In this document: piece after piece, positions 16,220 to 25,981 of the stretch
How the letters are laid out: each line of letters opens with the position of its first letter
How positions within the stretch are numbered: position 1 is the first letter of the stretch
Origin: Chloroflexota bacterium
Lineage (GTDB): Bacteria; Chloroflexota; Anaerolineae; Anaerolineales; UBA11579
NCBI GenBank assembly: GCA_013112575.1
Contig: JABFGG010000008.1
Coordinates: forward strand, 62,001-126,000
Length of the DNA: 64,000 nt
Direction of reading: 5' to 3'
Notes under the pieces: generated by a model
What the model was told of the DNA's origin: nothing
What the model saw: only the letters and a program-made list of their open reading frames with translations
Database searches by the model: none
Made by a program: the position numbers and the translations under genes

Positions 16220-17107
16220 TTACTGGTTTGGCCCTGGGGAGCGAAACTCGAAATTATCAAATTCAAAAACTGCTTTGTCACCGACTTGAGTCAAAGAAAC
16301 TGTCAAACCAACTCGCCCGGTTTCCATACGAGTGCCCCAATAATCACCAGCGTATTTATTGTTGATGAAGATATAAAAATGCCAACCGATACCGATCACT
16401 TCTAATGTATTATTTTCATTTGGGTTGATTGTCGATATAAAATCCCTATCGGGAGAAGCACGCCAGATCCCGTCGTACTTTGGGTTGAAATACAAAAACT
16501 GTTCGTCGTTGATAGCCATCTGATAGTAACTATCATCATCTTGATTCCAGGTCCCATCGTAGCGGAAAATCACTCCGTAGGTTGCATCCCTAGGCCCAGC
16601 AACCATTCTCATTTGGACACGCAGATAAAAGTCTTTGAATCCCCTTTCCTGCTCCCCTAAAATGTTTCCAAGCGGAGCAACTACCCACGTGGAAAACGGT
16701 TGAAGCGCTTCAACCTGCCATTTATATTTTCCTTGCGAGAAGGTTTTGCTTTCTATCAAATAGTCATTTTCGCGATTCCCCAACTCCCACCAACCAGTGG
16801 ATTCAGAAAAGTCTTCTTCATGCACTATAGGCCAGGTCCGCACCTGATTTCGCAGAATATAGGCACTATCCTCAGGCTCGAGTTCCCCACTTTTACCAAC
16901 CTGATTCGTCTCCTGCAGAATTTCAAGGTCCGTGACCTGCTGAGAGACCTCCTGTCGCTGGGAAAACAATCCTGGTCCTTCAACCACAAATATCAACACA
17001 AATAAAAACCAGGTAATCAGAGATGCTGGCACAAATGGGAGCCATTTTCTTCCTTGTCGACCACCTTCATTCTTCGGATCGAACGTAGGAAATTGGTTTT
17101 CAGCCAT
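16220..17107 (-). CDS. Membrane-anchored LamG/DUF1080-like surface protein, copy 1
   Basis: 295 residues from the ATG at 17107 (MAENQFPTF); an in-frame ATG 27 bases upstream lies deeper inside the previous gene. One transmembrane helix near residues 29-46 (PASLITWFLFVLIFVVEG) anchors an exported beta-sandwich-like domain: TWPIVHEEDFSESTGWWELG, DATYGVIFRYDG, FYIFINNKYAGDYWG, and a closing VFEFDNFEFRS. This layout resembles LamG/3-keto-disaccharide hydrolase (DUF1080) folds that bind glycans. It is the last of three tandem paralogues and overlaps the preceding one by 8 bases. No catalytic residues can be assigned. Confidence 0.75.
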   Translation of the reverse strand: MAENQFPTFDPKNEGGRQGRKWLPFVPASLITWFLFVLIFVVEGPGLFSQRQEVSQQVTDLEILQETNQVGKSGELEPEDSAYILRNQVRTWPIVHEEDFSESTGWWELGNRENDYLIESKTFSQGKYKWQVEALQPFSTWVVAPLGNILGEQERGFKDFYLRVQMRMVAGPRDATYGVIFRYDGTWNQDDDSYYQMAINDEQFLYFNPKYDGIWRASPDRDFISTINPNENNTLEVIGIGWHFYIFINNKYAGDYWGTRMETGRVGLTVSLTQVGDKAVFEFDNFEFRSPGPNQ

Positions 17108-18020
17108 CCAGTGCTTCTCGTGAACGCAACTCAAAATTATCGAAACCTACCACCACACGCTCGCTATCGTCAAAAAATTCAACCACCAATCCCCCAATTC
17201 CCGCGGCTTGGGATCCATTTTCTAGTGCCGCTATATATTCATTATTCAAGAATAAATAAAAAAATTGGCCTTTGGCGATGACCGTAAGATTATTACTTCC
17301 CTTGGTTAGAAATGCGAAATTGATCTCTGGCTCTTTTAGTTGATCCGCGCCAGTCAAACTGTGTCGCCAGATGGAGAATTCACCATTAGAGGAAATCAGA
17401 TACCTGTAGAAATCATGTCCTGTATCTGCAAATTGAATACCGGCCCAATGGTCGGAGGTCCCCTCAAGGAATGAGATGTCAACGGTCAGATAAAGTTCAG
17501 AAAAACTCTCTGTGGCATTGGGCATACCTTCGTAAGCCTGAGCATAATCCGCCGAAATTCCCCATAGGAGCATGCCATCATCAATCCATTGATCCACTTG
17601 CATACCATTTAGAGTATTCGTTCCTAAGATCCAGTATCCAGAGGATTCACTGAATTCGTCGAGGCGGACAAGGGGCCAATCCACAGCTCGCCCGGCGGTA
17701 AATTCAGCCGCCTCTCTTTCCCTCCAGGTCACATGATCGAATTCAGATGCCTGGATTTTTGTTGCTTGGACATCGGGTGTTGCAGTGAATTGGATCGCTA
17801 CCGCTGTCAAATCCATTGCATAGGGATTTGATGAGATCTGCCCGATTGACATTGTAGGAATCGGGGCTTCTAATGTTTGTAGGTTGGCTAGCGCTTCTCC
17901 TTGCATGTTCAAATATCGGGAATAAAACTGGGCCACGGTAAATGTGTTTACCGCGCATAAAAAACCCAATAAGCTGATTCCAGCCCAGAAAAGGGTCTTT
18001 GCTTGAGACCGTTCAAACAT
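17100..18020 (-). CDS. Membrane-anchored LamG/DUF1080-like surface protein, copy 2
   Basis: 306 residues. An N-terminal helix (LFWAGISLLGFLCAVNTFTV) anchors an extracellular domain that parallels its neighbours: DWPLVRLDEFSESSGYWILG, the HWAGIQFADTGHDFY segment, FFYLFLNNEYIAALENGSQ and the closing VVVGFDNFELRS. Sequence identity with copies 1 and 3 is moderate, pointing to an old duplication. Function is unknown; the fold suggests carbohydrate or ligand binding at the cell surface. It starts 11 bases after copy 3 ends. Confidence 0.75.
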   Translation of the reverse strand: MFERSQAKTLFWAGISLLGFLCAVNTFTVAQFYSRYLNMQGEALANLQTLEAPIPTMSIGQISSNPYAMDLTAVAIQFTATPDVQATKIQASEFDHVTWREREAAEFTAGRAVDWPLVRLDEFSESSGYWILGTNTLNGMQVDQWIDDGMLLWGISADYAQAYEGMPNATESFSELYLTVDISFLEGTSDHWAGIQFADTGHDFYRYLISSNGEFSIWRHSLTGADQLKEPEINFAFLTKGSNNLTVIAKGQFFYLFLNNEYIAALENGSQAAGIGGLVVEFFDDSERVVVGFDNFELRSREALDG

Positions 18021-18031
18021 CCCCGCAACTC

Positions 18032-18847
18032 CTACGGTGTACGAATCTCAAAGTTTCGGAAATAGATATTAACATTCTTAGCGGCATAATCCAAACCAGC
18101 AAACACACCCACTTGCCCAGCCGGGAAATTTTTGTCCTCCAAATCATATACAAAACGGTCATTAATAAAGAAAAAAAACTGATCTCCTCGACCTACAACC
18201 GTTAACCAATTGTAGGTCTCAGTGGCTAAAGCTTCACTAGGGGACCAGCCTACGATCATCTTCCGGTCACCGTTTCTGGTTATACCAATGGAATATTCGA
18301 AATTATCATTGACCTGAAAATCATAATAATTTTCACTATCTGCATATCGGAACACTAGGCCAAACCCTGTGTCCACAGGACCGTTAGCACGGAAGCCATC
18401 CACAGTCACGTAGAAATCTGTCATTGGATCTAATCCATCTGGGACGGCTATCCAATACCCTTCACCCTCAAAGGTCATGAACCAACGGTAATTTCCATCC
18501 AATATGCTGCGACGGATTTCACCTACTGAATCTTCTTCCTTGCCTGAAGGCCAGCCCTGATCATCTGTTTTCTCAAAGTTATTGACCGGCACAACAGGCC
18601 ACCAGGAGATTGGGCCCAGTTGGTCACTTAGCACAACATCAGGATTTTCAGTATCTGAATAGGCCACGGCAAAATCGGAAAAGGTAGTTACACTACTACT
18701 TTCATGAGGTTCGACAAGGCCAAGCACAAATGACCCAATTAATCCGAAGACCGATCCACAAAAGGAAAGTATTAGGAAAGCCCCTACAGCGAAAAGGCCC
18801 ACGGAATAATTGAACCCTAAACGACTGGACGACTTAATTTGTGACAT
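18032..18847 (-). CDS. Membrane-anchored LamG/DUF1080-like surface protein, copy 3
   Basis: 271 residues, starting at the ATG at 18847 (MSQIKSSSRLG); the open frame runs further upstream but would overlap the formate dehydrogenase gene and lacks family similarity. A hydrophobic anchor (SVGLFAVGAFLILSFCGSVF) precedes the extracellular domain with SWWPVVPVNNFEKTDDQGW, GFGLVFRYADSENYYDFQVN, FFFFINDRFVYDLEDKNFP and VNIYFRNFEIRTP. It is the first of the three paralogues and begins 19 bases after the fdhA stop, so it may be read from the same transcript. Role unknown. Confidence 0.75.
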   Translation of the reverse strand: MSQIKSSSRLGFNYSVGLFAVGAFLILSFCGSVFGLIGSFVLGLVEPHESSSVTTFSDFAVAYSDTENPDVVLSDQLGPISWWPVVPVNNFEKTDDQGWPSGKEEDSVGEIRRSILDGNYRWFMTFEGEGYWIAVPDGLDPMTDFYVTVDGFRANGPVDTGFGLVFRYADSENYYDFQVNDNFEYSIGITRNGDRKMIVGWSPSEALATETYNWLTVVGRGDQFFFFINDRFVYDLEDKNFPAGQVGVFAGLDYAAKNVNIYFRNFEIRTP

Positions 18848-18866
18848 ATAACCCCAAATATATATC

Positions 18867-21782
18867 TCACATTTCCATAACGGGTTTCGGAGAGCGCTGT
18901 TTTGTGCGCGGGTTCTCCAGCCGCACGGCACAGACCTTATATTCCGGGATCTTGGATACAGGATCCAGGGCAAAGTCCTGCGTGAGCATATTGGCAGGGG
19001 CTTCGCGCCAGTGGAAAGCCAGGAAGATGGTTCCCTGGGGAACGTTCTCGCTGATCTTGGCACGTGTACGCACGCTACCACGTCGGCTTTCAATGGTCAC
19101 GGCTCGCTCATCCAACACGTCAATGGCCGCGGCATCTTCAGGATGGATCTCAACATAGCCACGTGGTTGAACCCAATCCAGCGGCCCACTGCGGCGGGTC
19201 ATCGTGCCTGAGTGGTAGTGATACAACACGCGCCCCGTCGATAGAATCAAGGGATATTCATCGTCGGGCTGCTCAGCAGGATCATTAGCCGTGACCGGGC
19301 TGAACTTGCCCAGGCCGCGCGAGAACTTGCCAACATGCAAGATAGGCGTACCGGGATGTTCTTCATCAGTGCAGGGCCATCGCAGGCCTTCCCCCACCAG
19401 CCGAGCATGGTTCATGCCGGCATAGATCGGTGTGACTTTAGTCAGCTCGTCAAAGATGGCCTCAGTAGAGGGAAAGAGCCACTGCTCTGTCTCACGCTCC
19501 ACACCCAGTTTTTTGTCTAGGCGGTCGGCAATTTCCCCGGTGATCCACCAATCAGGCTTGGCTTCACCAGGAGCCTGCAAGACAGGCTTGATGTGTTGCA
19601 CACGGCGCTCGGTATTGGTGAAAGTGCCGTCTTTTTCCAAAGAAGCCGCCGCAGGGAGGATGACATGTGCCAGGAAGGCGGTCTCGCTGGGGAAAATGTC
19701 CTGCACGACCAACAAGTCCAGCTTGCGCAATGACTCTTCGACATGACTGGTGTTAGGGTCGGACATCATGGGGTTTTCACCCATCACGTAAGTAGCACGC
19801 ACTTTACCCTCAGCTGTAGCTTGCATGGCTTCCACGATGGACAAGCCCACTTCGCCCGGAAGATCATCGACACCCCAGGTCTGGGCGATGGCTTTGCGTT
19901 TTTCGTCATCAGTGACTTTCTGGTAACCCGGGTAGACATTGATGAGACAACCCGTGTCACAGGCTCCCTGAACGTTGGACTGTCCACGCAGGGGATTCAC
20001 ACCGGTGGAGGGTTTGCCTACCTGCCCACACAGCATAGCAAGGTTGGCCAGGGTCATGACCATATCTGTGCCGTTGCTGCGTTGGGTAATGCCCATGGCG
20101 TAGAGGATGGCACTGTGTCCACGCGATCCAATGTAAGCTGATTTGCCCTCGGCACGCTCGCCGTTGGCATAGATACGCGCGGCAGCTTCGATCTGTTTTA
20201 CAGGCACACCGGACATCAATGAAGCGCGTTCGGGAGTGTATTCCTCAAGGGTTCCTTTGAACTCGTCAAAGCCCTCTGTGCGTTCAGCGATGAAGGCTTC
20301 ATTCGCCCAACCCTCGCGCAGCATGACATGCATCATCGCCAGGAAGACGTATATGTCCGTGCCCGGCTTGGCCTGCAAGAACAGGGTGGCATGCTCCACC
20401 ATGGGAACGCGCCGGGGGTCGAGAACGATCAGGTTGGCGCCACGTTTGACGGCCCGAATGACTTCGTAGCTGATGACTGGATGGGCCTCAGCTGTATTTG
20501 AGCCGGTGATGAAAATACAATCCGCATCACGAATTTCTGCGATCGAGTTGGTCATTGCTCCGCTTCCGAAGGCCTGCACGAGGCCTGCAACTGTGGAGCT
20601 GTGTCAAAGACGAGCGCAGTGGTCGAGGTTGTTGGTACCTATCCCTAACCTGAACAGTTTCTGGAAAAGATAGTTCTCTTCGTTGGTACAGCGTGCGGAG
20701 GCCAGGCCCATGACTGAATCTGGGCCGTACTCTTTGACGGTATCGGCCAGCTTGTCGGCAACCAGGTCAAGGGCTGTATCCCAATCCACGGGGACGAAGC
20801 TATCTTCGATATTGGGCTTCCTGACCTTTAGCGGGGATTCTTCCGGCAAAGTCCAATCTTCCTTGGTCAGTCCCATTTCATAAGCTACGTCTCGGCGCAG
20901 CATGGGGCTGGTCAGGCGTTGGGGGTCCGTCGCAAAGTCCCAGCCGTAGCGACCTTTGGTACACAGCATTTCTCCATTGACCGGGCCATCAGACGTTGCC
21001 TGGGCATAGAGGATCTCGCCATCCTTGAGCGCATATTCAAGCTGACAACCCACCCCACAATAACCGCAGATGGTCTTGATACGTTCCAGCTCCCACTCGC
21101 GGCCCTTGCCCATGCGTGAAACCGGGTTGAGAGCCGCAGTGGGGCAAACCTGCACACAGTTGCCGCAAAACACACAGGCAGAGTCTTTCATCGGCCCATC
21201 AAAAGGTGTGGCGATGTGACATTCAAAGCCACGCCCGGCGAAGTCAATGGCATGCGCCCCTACAACTTCGTCACAGACGCGCACACAGCGACCGCACAAA
21301 ATGCAGTATTGATGGTCACGTACAAAGAAGGGATTGTCGTCCTGGTATAAGGTGCGGGGCAGTTCGAATGCGTGGCTGGTCTCTTTGATATTGTGTTCGT
21401 AGGCATATTTTTGAAGCTGGCAGGAACCAGCCTTGTCGCAAGTGACGCAGTCCAGGGGATGTTCGGCAACGAACAGATCAATGATCTCCCGGCGGGTCTG
21501 GAACAATTCTTCGTTTTGCGTCTGGATGGACATGCCATCTTCACAGGCCAGACCACAACTCGGCGTGGGGTTAGGATAACCTTCGACATTGACCACGCAC
21601 AAGCGGCAACCGCCCGAAACACTGAGTTCAGGGTGATAACACAGGCGCGGGATGTCGATGTTGTTGGCCAGGGCCGCTTCCATAACGGTTGATCCCGGCC
21701 GTGTTTGGACCGTTTGTCCATCAATGGTCAATTCAAGGAAAACTTCTTTTTGTTCAATAGTATTGCTTTGCGTAAGCGTCAT
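18867..21782 (-). CDS. fdhA: Selenocysteine-containing NAD-linked formate dehydrogenase, catalytic subunit
   Basis: One 971-residue gene with an in-frame TGA at 20604-20606 read as selenocysteine (residue 393). Domains: N-terminal [2Fe-2S] ferredoxin, a Cys/His NuoG-type cluster (DCVTCDKAGSC), two [4Fe-4S] sites (CILCGRCVRVC, CVFCGNCVQVC), a third (ICGYCGVGC), then the molybdopterin domains. The TGA falls in NNLDHCARL-U-HSSTVAGL, the position of the Mo/W-ligating Cys or Sec in formate dehydrogenases, with intact similarity on both sides and no frame change. A hairpin follows at the expected distance. The enzyme oxidises formate and passes electrons to the diaphorase subunits encoded upstream. 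The start overlaps the preceding gene by 4 bases. A standard annotation would split it into two genes. Confidence 0.93.
20571..20585 (-). promoter_or_regulatory. SECIS-like hairpin of fdhA
   Basis: Starting 19 nt after the UGA: 5-bp stem GGCCT / AGGCC with loop CGTGC. GTTGCAGG, 13-20 nt after the UGA, is at the same offset as in the E. coli fdhF SECIS as I remember it. A G within the first two loop bases fits the bacterial SECIS rule. Part of the match follows from protein conservation (VAGL). Confidence 0.7.
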
Positions 21783-23518
21783 TTCACACCAGCTTCGACG
21801 GTTTCAGGTGATTGAACGAGCGTGTCATATTCTTCACGGAAATATTTCAAAGTACTGAGCACGGGGTTGGGTGCTGATTGGCCCAGGCCACACAGACTTG
21901 TGGTCTGCACCATCTGGCAAAGCTCATCCAGCTTGTCCAGGTCTTCAGGCTGTCCTTCCCCAGAGATTAATTTGTCCAGCAGCTTGCTGATCTGCACGGT
22001 GCCCACCCGGCAGGGGAGACATTTGCCACAACTCTCATCGACACAGAAGTCCATGAAGAATTTGGCGAAGTCGGGCATGGTGGTGCTGTCATCAATGATG
22101 ACCAGGCCACCAGAACCCATGATGGAGCCTAGCTCTGTGAGGCTCTCATAATCCACAGGTGTATCAAGGTATTCAGCAGGGATGCAGCCGCCCGAAGGAC
22201 CACCGGTTTGGGCCGCTTTGAACTCCTTATCCCCGGGAATGCCGCCACCAATGTCATAGACGATCTCTCTCAAGGTGATGCCCATGGGTACTTCGATGAG
22301 GCCCGTGTTGCGCAGATGACCCGTCAGGGCAAAGACCTTGGTGCCTTTACTTTTTTCAGTGCCAATGTCGGCATACCACGTTGCCCCGTTCTGGATAATA
22401 GAAGGCACATTGGCCATGGTTTCTACATTGTTGATCACCGTGGGCGCACTCCACAAACCCGACTTGGAAGGATACGGCGGGCGAATACGCGGCATGCCGC
22501 GTTTACCTTCCACCGAGTGGATCAGGGCAGTTTCTTCACCACATACGAAAGCTCCGGCGCCGATACGCACGTCGGCTTTGAAGCTAAAGTCCGTCCCTAA
22601 TACTTTGTTCCCCAAAACACCGTGTCGCCGGGCAGCCCGGATGGCGTTGCGGATGCGCTCAATAGCCATAGGGTACTCGCCACGGATATACAGGTAGCCA
22701 TAATCTGCACCTACGGCATAGGCACAGATCATCATACCTTCAAGCACACGATGCGGATCTGCCTCCATGATTGTACGATCCATGTAAGCGCCAGGGTCGC
22801 CTTCGTCGCCATTGACGATCACGAATTTCTGTTCGGCTTCTTCCTGGCGGACGAAGTTCCATTTGATTCCTGAGGGGAAACCTGCCCCACCGCGGCCACG
22901 CAAGCCACTTTCCAGGATCTCAGTACACACTTCCTCTGGGGTCATCGTTTCCAAGACCTTGGCAAGACCCTGATAGCCCCCGTGTGCAAGATAGTCTTCA
23001 AGTCTATCGGGATCGATGCGTCCCGTATCACTCAGCACCACTCTCACTTGTTTGGTGAAGAATGGGTCTTCTAGGGAAATGATGTTTTTATCCAATTCCG
23101 TTTTCGCCTGTGCTTTGCGCAGGCTTGCCCGGAAATGCGGAATGTCATGTGGCGTAACACTCTGGTCTGGTTCATCCGAGTCAATTTCTTCCAGAGCTTC
23201 TTCCACTGGAAAGTGACGTGACACGATCTGTTGAGCTAGTTCAGGGTTCACATTGCCATAGAGCGCAGCAGCTTTGTCTTTTTCCTCAGCGCGTACCACC
23301 GGCCCATGGCTGCACAAGCCCATGCAGCCGGTCTTGACGACTTCGGTTTCAAATTCATCAGATTGGCTGACCGCTACAGCCTGGTCAAGCATAGTATGTA
23401 CCTGGCCCGCCCCTGCAGACATGCAAGCAGTGCTGGTACAGCAAAAGATACGGCCTTGCAATTTAGCCTGTCTATCGCGCTCTTTCGTGCCAACTACTTC
23501 AAGGGCTTCAAAATTCAT
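21779..23518 (-). CDS. NuoF-like NADH-binding subunit of formate dehydrogenase
   Basis: 579 residues. An N-terminal thioredoxin-like [2Fe-2S] domain ([13 protein letters not shown], then [13 protein letters not shown]) is fused to the NuoF core: [17 protein letters not shown] and the [19 protein letters not shown] site, VGAGAYVCGEE-type motif ([15 protein letters not shown]), and the C-terminal [4Fe-4S] site [12 protein letters not shown] with a later Cys in TSLCGLGQ. It exchanges electrons between NAD(H) and the iron-sulfur chain of FdhA. It lacks the extra C-terminal ferredoxin domain found in HydB-type homologues. It overlaps both neighbours by 4 bases, so the subunits are translationally coupled. 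Confidence 0.95.
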   Translation of the reverse strand: MNFEALEVVGTKERDRQAKLQGRIFCCTSTACMSAGAGQVHTMLDQAVAVSQSDEFETEVVKTGCMGLCSHGPVVRAEEKDKAAALYGNVNPELAQQIVSRHFPVEEALEEIDSDEPDQSVTPHDIPHFRASLRKAQAKTELDKNIISLEDPFFTKQVRVVLSDTGRIDPDRLEDYLAHGGYQGLAKVLETMTPEEVCTEILESGLRGRGGAGFPSGIKWNFVRQEEAEQKFVIVNGDEGDPGAYMDRTIMEADPHRVLEGMMICAYAVGADYGYLYIRGEYPMAIERIRNAIRAARRHGVLGNKVLGTDFSFKADVRIGAGAFVCGEETALIHSVEGKRGMPRIRPPYPSKSGLWSAPTVINNVETMANVPSIIQNGATWYADIGTEKSKGTKVFALTGHLRNTGLIEVPMGITLREIVYDIGGGIPGDKEFKAAQTGGPSGGCIPAEYLDTPVDYESLTELGSIMGSGGLVIIDDSTTMPDFAKFFMDFCVDESCGKCLPCRVGTVQISKLLDKLISGEGQPEDLDKLDELCQMVQTTSLCGLGQSAPNPVLSTLKYFREEYDTLVQSPETVEAGVK

Positions 23519-24057
23519 GCCGCCTCCATCGCTAGTTCTTCCTTAGAGCGGGTTACAACCTCAAGGACACGTTTGTTGACAGCTTCTGGAGTTTCTTTGC
23601 CATGAACCTGCCCATCCAAAACCACCACAGGAGCCAGGCCACAACTACCTACACAACGAGCAATAATCAGGCTGAACATACCATCTGCCGTGGTCTCACC
23701 AGCCTCCATGCCAAACTCTTCTGAAAGCGCGTCAACGATGCGATCAGCGCCCTTGACGTGGCAGGCTGTCCCTGTGCATATAATGCAATTGTGCTCACCT
23801 AGCGGTTCAAAGGTAAATAAATGGTAAAAGGTCGCCACACCATAGACCTGGCTCATAGGGACCTTGAGCTGGCTCGAAATATACATCAACAGGTCCTCTG
23901 AGATATAACCAAAGACTTCCTGAGCCGAGATCAAGACTTCAAGTAGTGAATCCTTTTCATATTTGAAGCGCTTCATCGTTCGGTCTAAAGATGTATAGCG
24001 CTCATCCCCACTGGGGTGAGCTTTTACTTGTTTCGTCACTTTCTTTTTTGCAGCCAT
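23515..24057 (-). CDS. NuoE-like [2Fe-2S] subunit of formate dehydrogenase
   Basis: 180 residues from the ATG at 24057 ([10 protein letters not shown]), which is preceded by a GGGAGGAGG site at a slightly long distance; the frame is open upstream but runs into the next gene. The thioredoxin-like fold has the four cluster cysteines in [10 protein letters not shown] and [11 protein letters not shown]. Together with the NuoF-like subunit it forms the diaphorase arm that links FdhA to NAD+. [29 protein letters not shown] is the family's helical N-terminal signature (shown in pieces: [17 protein letters not shown]). Stop overlaps the next start by 4 bases. Confidence 0.94.
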   Translation of the reverse strand: MAAKKKVTKQVKAHPSGDERYTSLDRTMKRFKYEKDSLLEVLISAQEVFGYISEDLLMYISSQLKVPMSQVYGVATFYHLFTFEPLGEHNCIICTGTACHVKGADRIVDALSEEFGMEAGETTADGMFSLIIARCVGSCGLAPVVVLDGQVHGKETPEAVNKRVLEVVTRSKEELAMEAA

Positions 24058-24118
24058 GTGTTCAGGGGCCTCCTCCCTGAGGGTTCGAATAAGTTCTAAT
24101 ATTGTGAATGTTAGGTTT

Positions 24119-24724
24119 TTATGAAATGGCGGCAACCACCTTGTGAATGGGAGTTCCAGTATCGCTCACTGAAGGCTGCAGGAGTTTCCACTCAGGCGCC
24201 AGGGGTTTAATTAGGCTCTTGCAAAGAGCAGTAAATGATAGATGCGCCATCTCAAAACCAATGCCAAGCCCCTCACTTTTGCCACACTCACTGAGTGGGC
24301 AACAAGTCAAAGAATATTCCAAACGACCCTCTTTAACTTCTTCAACGTAAGTGGCATTCATGGAATCAAGGACCAGTTTAAGTGTGGTCGACAATTTCCC
24401 AGTGACAGGCAAATCGGCAATATCTGATGCAGTAATTTTCAGCAATACTTCAGCAAGATGTTCACCAAAGCGAACCGCCTGTTCTGTTCCCACACCCTCT
24501 TCCTTGCACCCCTCACAACTCATCGCATATTCAAGGAAGACCTGGCTCAAATCGACGTAACAACCCGGGCCACATCCGGCAAGTTCGCCTCGAAACACCA
24601 GACCTAATTCGGGGTCATTGCGTAAGTAGATGTCGCGTTCCCCATTTTCAATATATCGCATATCCGCGCTGGCCAATACATAAGAGAAGACAGGGGCGTC
24701 TTGGGTTTCCAAAGTCTCGGGCAT
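24119..24724 (-). CDS. Cys-rich protein of unknown function upstream of formate dehydrogenase genes
   Basis: 201 residues from the ATG at 24724, which has an AAGGA site 7 bases upstream; an open stretch further upstream has no such site. No signal or membrane helix. Three cysteine groups stand out: [23 protein letters not shown] and [15 protein letters not shown], a pattern suited to a metal or Fe-S site. The C-terminal half has a hydrophobic helix ([17 protein letters not shown]). It is the first gene of the formate dehydrogenase operon (61 bases to the NuoE-like gene). I do not recognise a family; a sensor, cofactor-insertion or electron-transfer role is possible. Confidence 0.75.
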   Translation of the reverse strand: MPETLETQDAPVFSYVLASADMRYIENGERDIYLRNDPELGLVFRGELAGCGPGCYVDLSQVFLEYAMSCEGCKEEGVGTEQAVRFGEHLAEVLLKITASDIADLPVTGKLSTTLKLVLDSMNATYVEEVKEGRLEYSLTCCPLSECGKSEGLGIGFEMAHLSFTALCKSLIKPLAPEWKLLQPSVSDTGTPIHKVVAAIS

Positions 24725-24817
24725 ATGATTTTCCTTATTAGTTACGGACCAAAATTTCCTTGAGGGCCAGTTAAAGGATAGTCTTCCCAAAACCCTGAGA
24801 GAATGGTTATTTGTCAT

Positions 24818-25138
24818 CTAATTTGGGGTATATCTGTCCTAATTTGAAAAGCATGAAAAGCTCTGTAAGCAGATAGGAAAGTAACAAATTTGGGTTTTAT
24901 TAGTCATTCTAATAATCATTTCACTCACATTGCAAAAATCGACATGCCAATGAGTTGACACCAGCAAGATTCCGGCGATAATTCAACGGTTGTACCTATC
25001 AAAGCTAAATAAAAGTATGCATTTTGCTAGAAGTTTGGTGTTGGGCAATAATTGTCTGGTCTTTGGAGTAAACAAAAGCAACAAACCGGTTTCTTGCATA
25101 GCACTGCACCTGCAATTATAAAAATGGAATAAGACAAT
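24818..25138. other. Intergenic region between divergent formate dehydrogenase and DedA genes
   Basis: About 320 AT-rich bases between divergent genes. It contains the plus-strand promoter listed next. No minus-strand promoter, terminator, structured RNA or small gene with a ribosome site was clear. Confidence 0.5.
24955..24982 (+). promoter_or_regulatory. Candidate promoter of the DedA gene
   Basis: TTGACA (24955-24960), 16-bp spacer, GATAAT (24977-24982). This predicts a leader of about 150 bases before the ATG at 25139. Confidence 0.5.
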
Positions 25139-25786
25139 ATGACAACACTCATGGAAGATCTTTACGCTTATTTAGAGAGTTTTGCTGCAATCGTCCCTGT
25201 TGAGATATACGCTTTCCTTGGTGGGATGATCGAGGAGATCATTACTCCCATCCCATCCCCGATCATTATGACCACCGCGGGAGGGATCGTAGAACTGCAA
25301 GGCGGCGGCTGGCTAAACATCATCATCATCTCTTTATTAGCCGCGGTTGGAAAAACGATTGGGGCGATAGTGCTATACGTGTTGGCTGACAAGATGGAAG
25401 ACTACTTCGTGGTGCGCTGGGGCAAGTATTTCGGGATTGATCAACATACGATCGAGGATCTTGGAAAAAGGTTCAAGGGAGGTTGGAGAGATATTGGTGT
25501 GCTAGCGATGCTCAGGGCCATCCCCGTCATCCCGGGAGCTCCAGTGGCACTGGCCAGCGGGGCCATCAAATTGAACATGAACACCTATATCATATCCACG
25601 GTCATTGGCACTTTCTTTAGAAGTTTGTTCTTCGCTTATATTGGTTTTGTCGGTGCGGAGAGTTATGCCAATTTGATGGGCAACCTGGATAGCATCGAGT
25701 CTATTGTTAATATCATTGTCATCATCCTGATCCTGGCAAGTATATGGTACATACGCAGGTTGTCAGAGAAAAGAGCAGCAGCTTAA
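25139..25786 (+). CDS. DedA/VTT-family membrane protein
   Basis: 215 residues with four to five hydrophobic segments and a short N-terminal amphipathic region. Family features include the re-entrant loop with EEIITPIPSPIIMTTAGG, the central helix AAVGKTIGAIVLYVLADKM and the conserved LAMLRAIPVIPGAPVALASG motif (Arg and Gly/Pro pattern typical of SNARE-associated/VTT proteins). Such proteins move phospholipid or undecaprenyl-phosphate carriers across the membrane. It has its own promoter candidate and stands alone; a TetR gene follows after 195 bases. Confidence 0.92.
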   Translation: MTTLMEDLYAYLESFAAIVPVEIYAFLGGMIEEIITPIPSPIIMTTAGGIVELQGGGWLNIIIISLLAAVGKTIGAIVLYVLADKMEDYFVVRWGKYFGIDQHTIEDLGKRFKGGWRDIGVLAMLRAIPVIPGAPVALASGAIKLNMNTYIISTVIGTFFRSLFFAYIGFVGAESYANLMGNLDSIESIVNIIVIILILASIWYIRRLSEKRAAA

Positions 25787-25949
25787 TAAGCTTCGAAGCA
25801 CAATCAAGCAAAAGCAATCCATCTGGGAATCGGACGCATTTCAACAATCTTCCGGTTTCCAGTTTCTTCTTAATTCAGTAAAAGGACGAAACCTATAGAT
25901 TCAGGGACATATGCCCCTAGGGCGTGATACAATTTTCGGACAATAATTG

Positions 25950-25963
25950 ACTGACTGGTCAGT
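25950..25963. promoter_or_regulatory. TetR-type operator
   Basis: ACTGAC-TG-GTCAGT, a 6-bp inverted repeat with a 2-base centre, ending 18 bases before the TetR start codon. This matches the common TGACTGACTGGTCA operator type of TetR repressors and suggests autoregulation of the exporter operon. Confidence 0.75.
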
Positions 25964-25981
25964 ATATTTCTTGAGGTGTAC

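Noticed and set aside
18848-19093. Longer start of the third LamG-like protein
   Set aside because: The extra 82 residues are antiparallel-frame sequence inside fdhA with no signal peptide; the ATG at 18847 directly precedes the anchor helix.
20604-20606. TGA in fdhA as a genuine stop, giving two genes
   Set aside because: The frame continues with conserved formate dehydrogenase sequence directly after the TGA, at the known Sec position; a downstream GTG start would leave the active-site loop missing.
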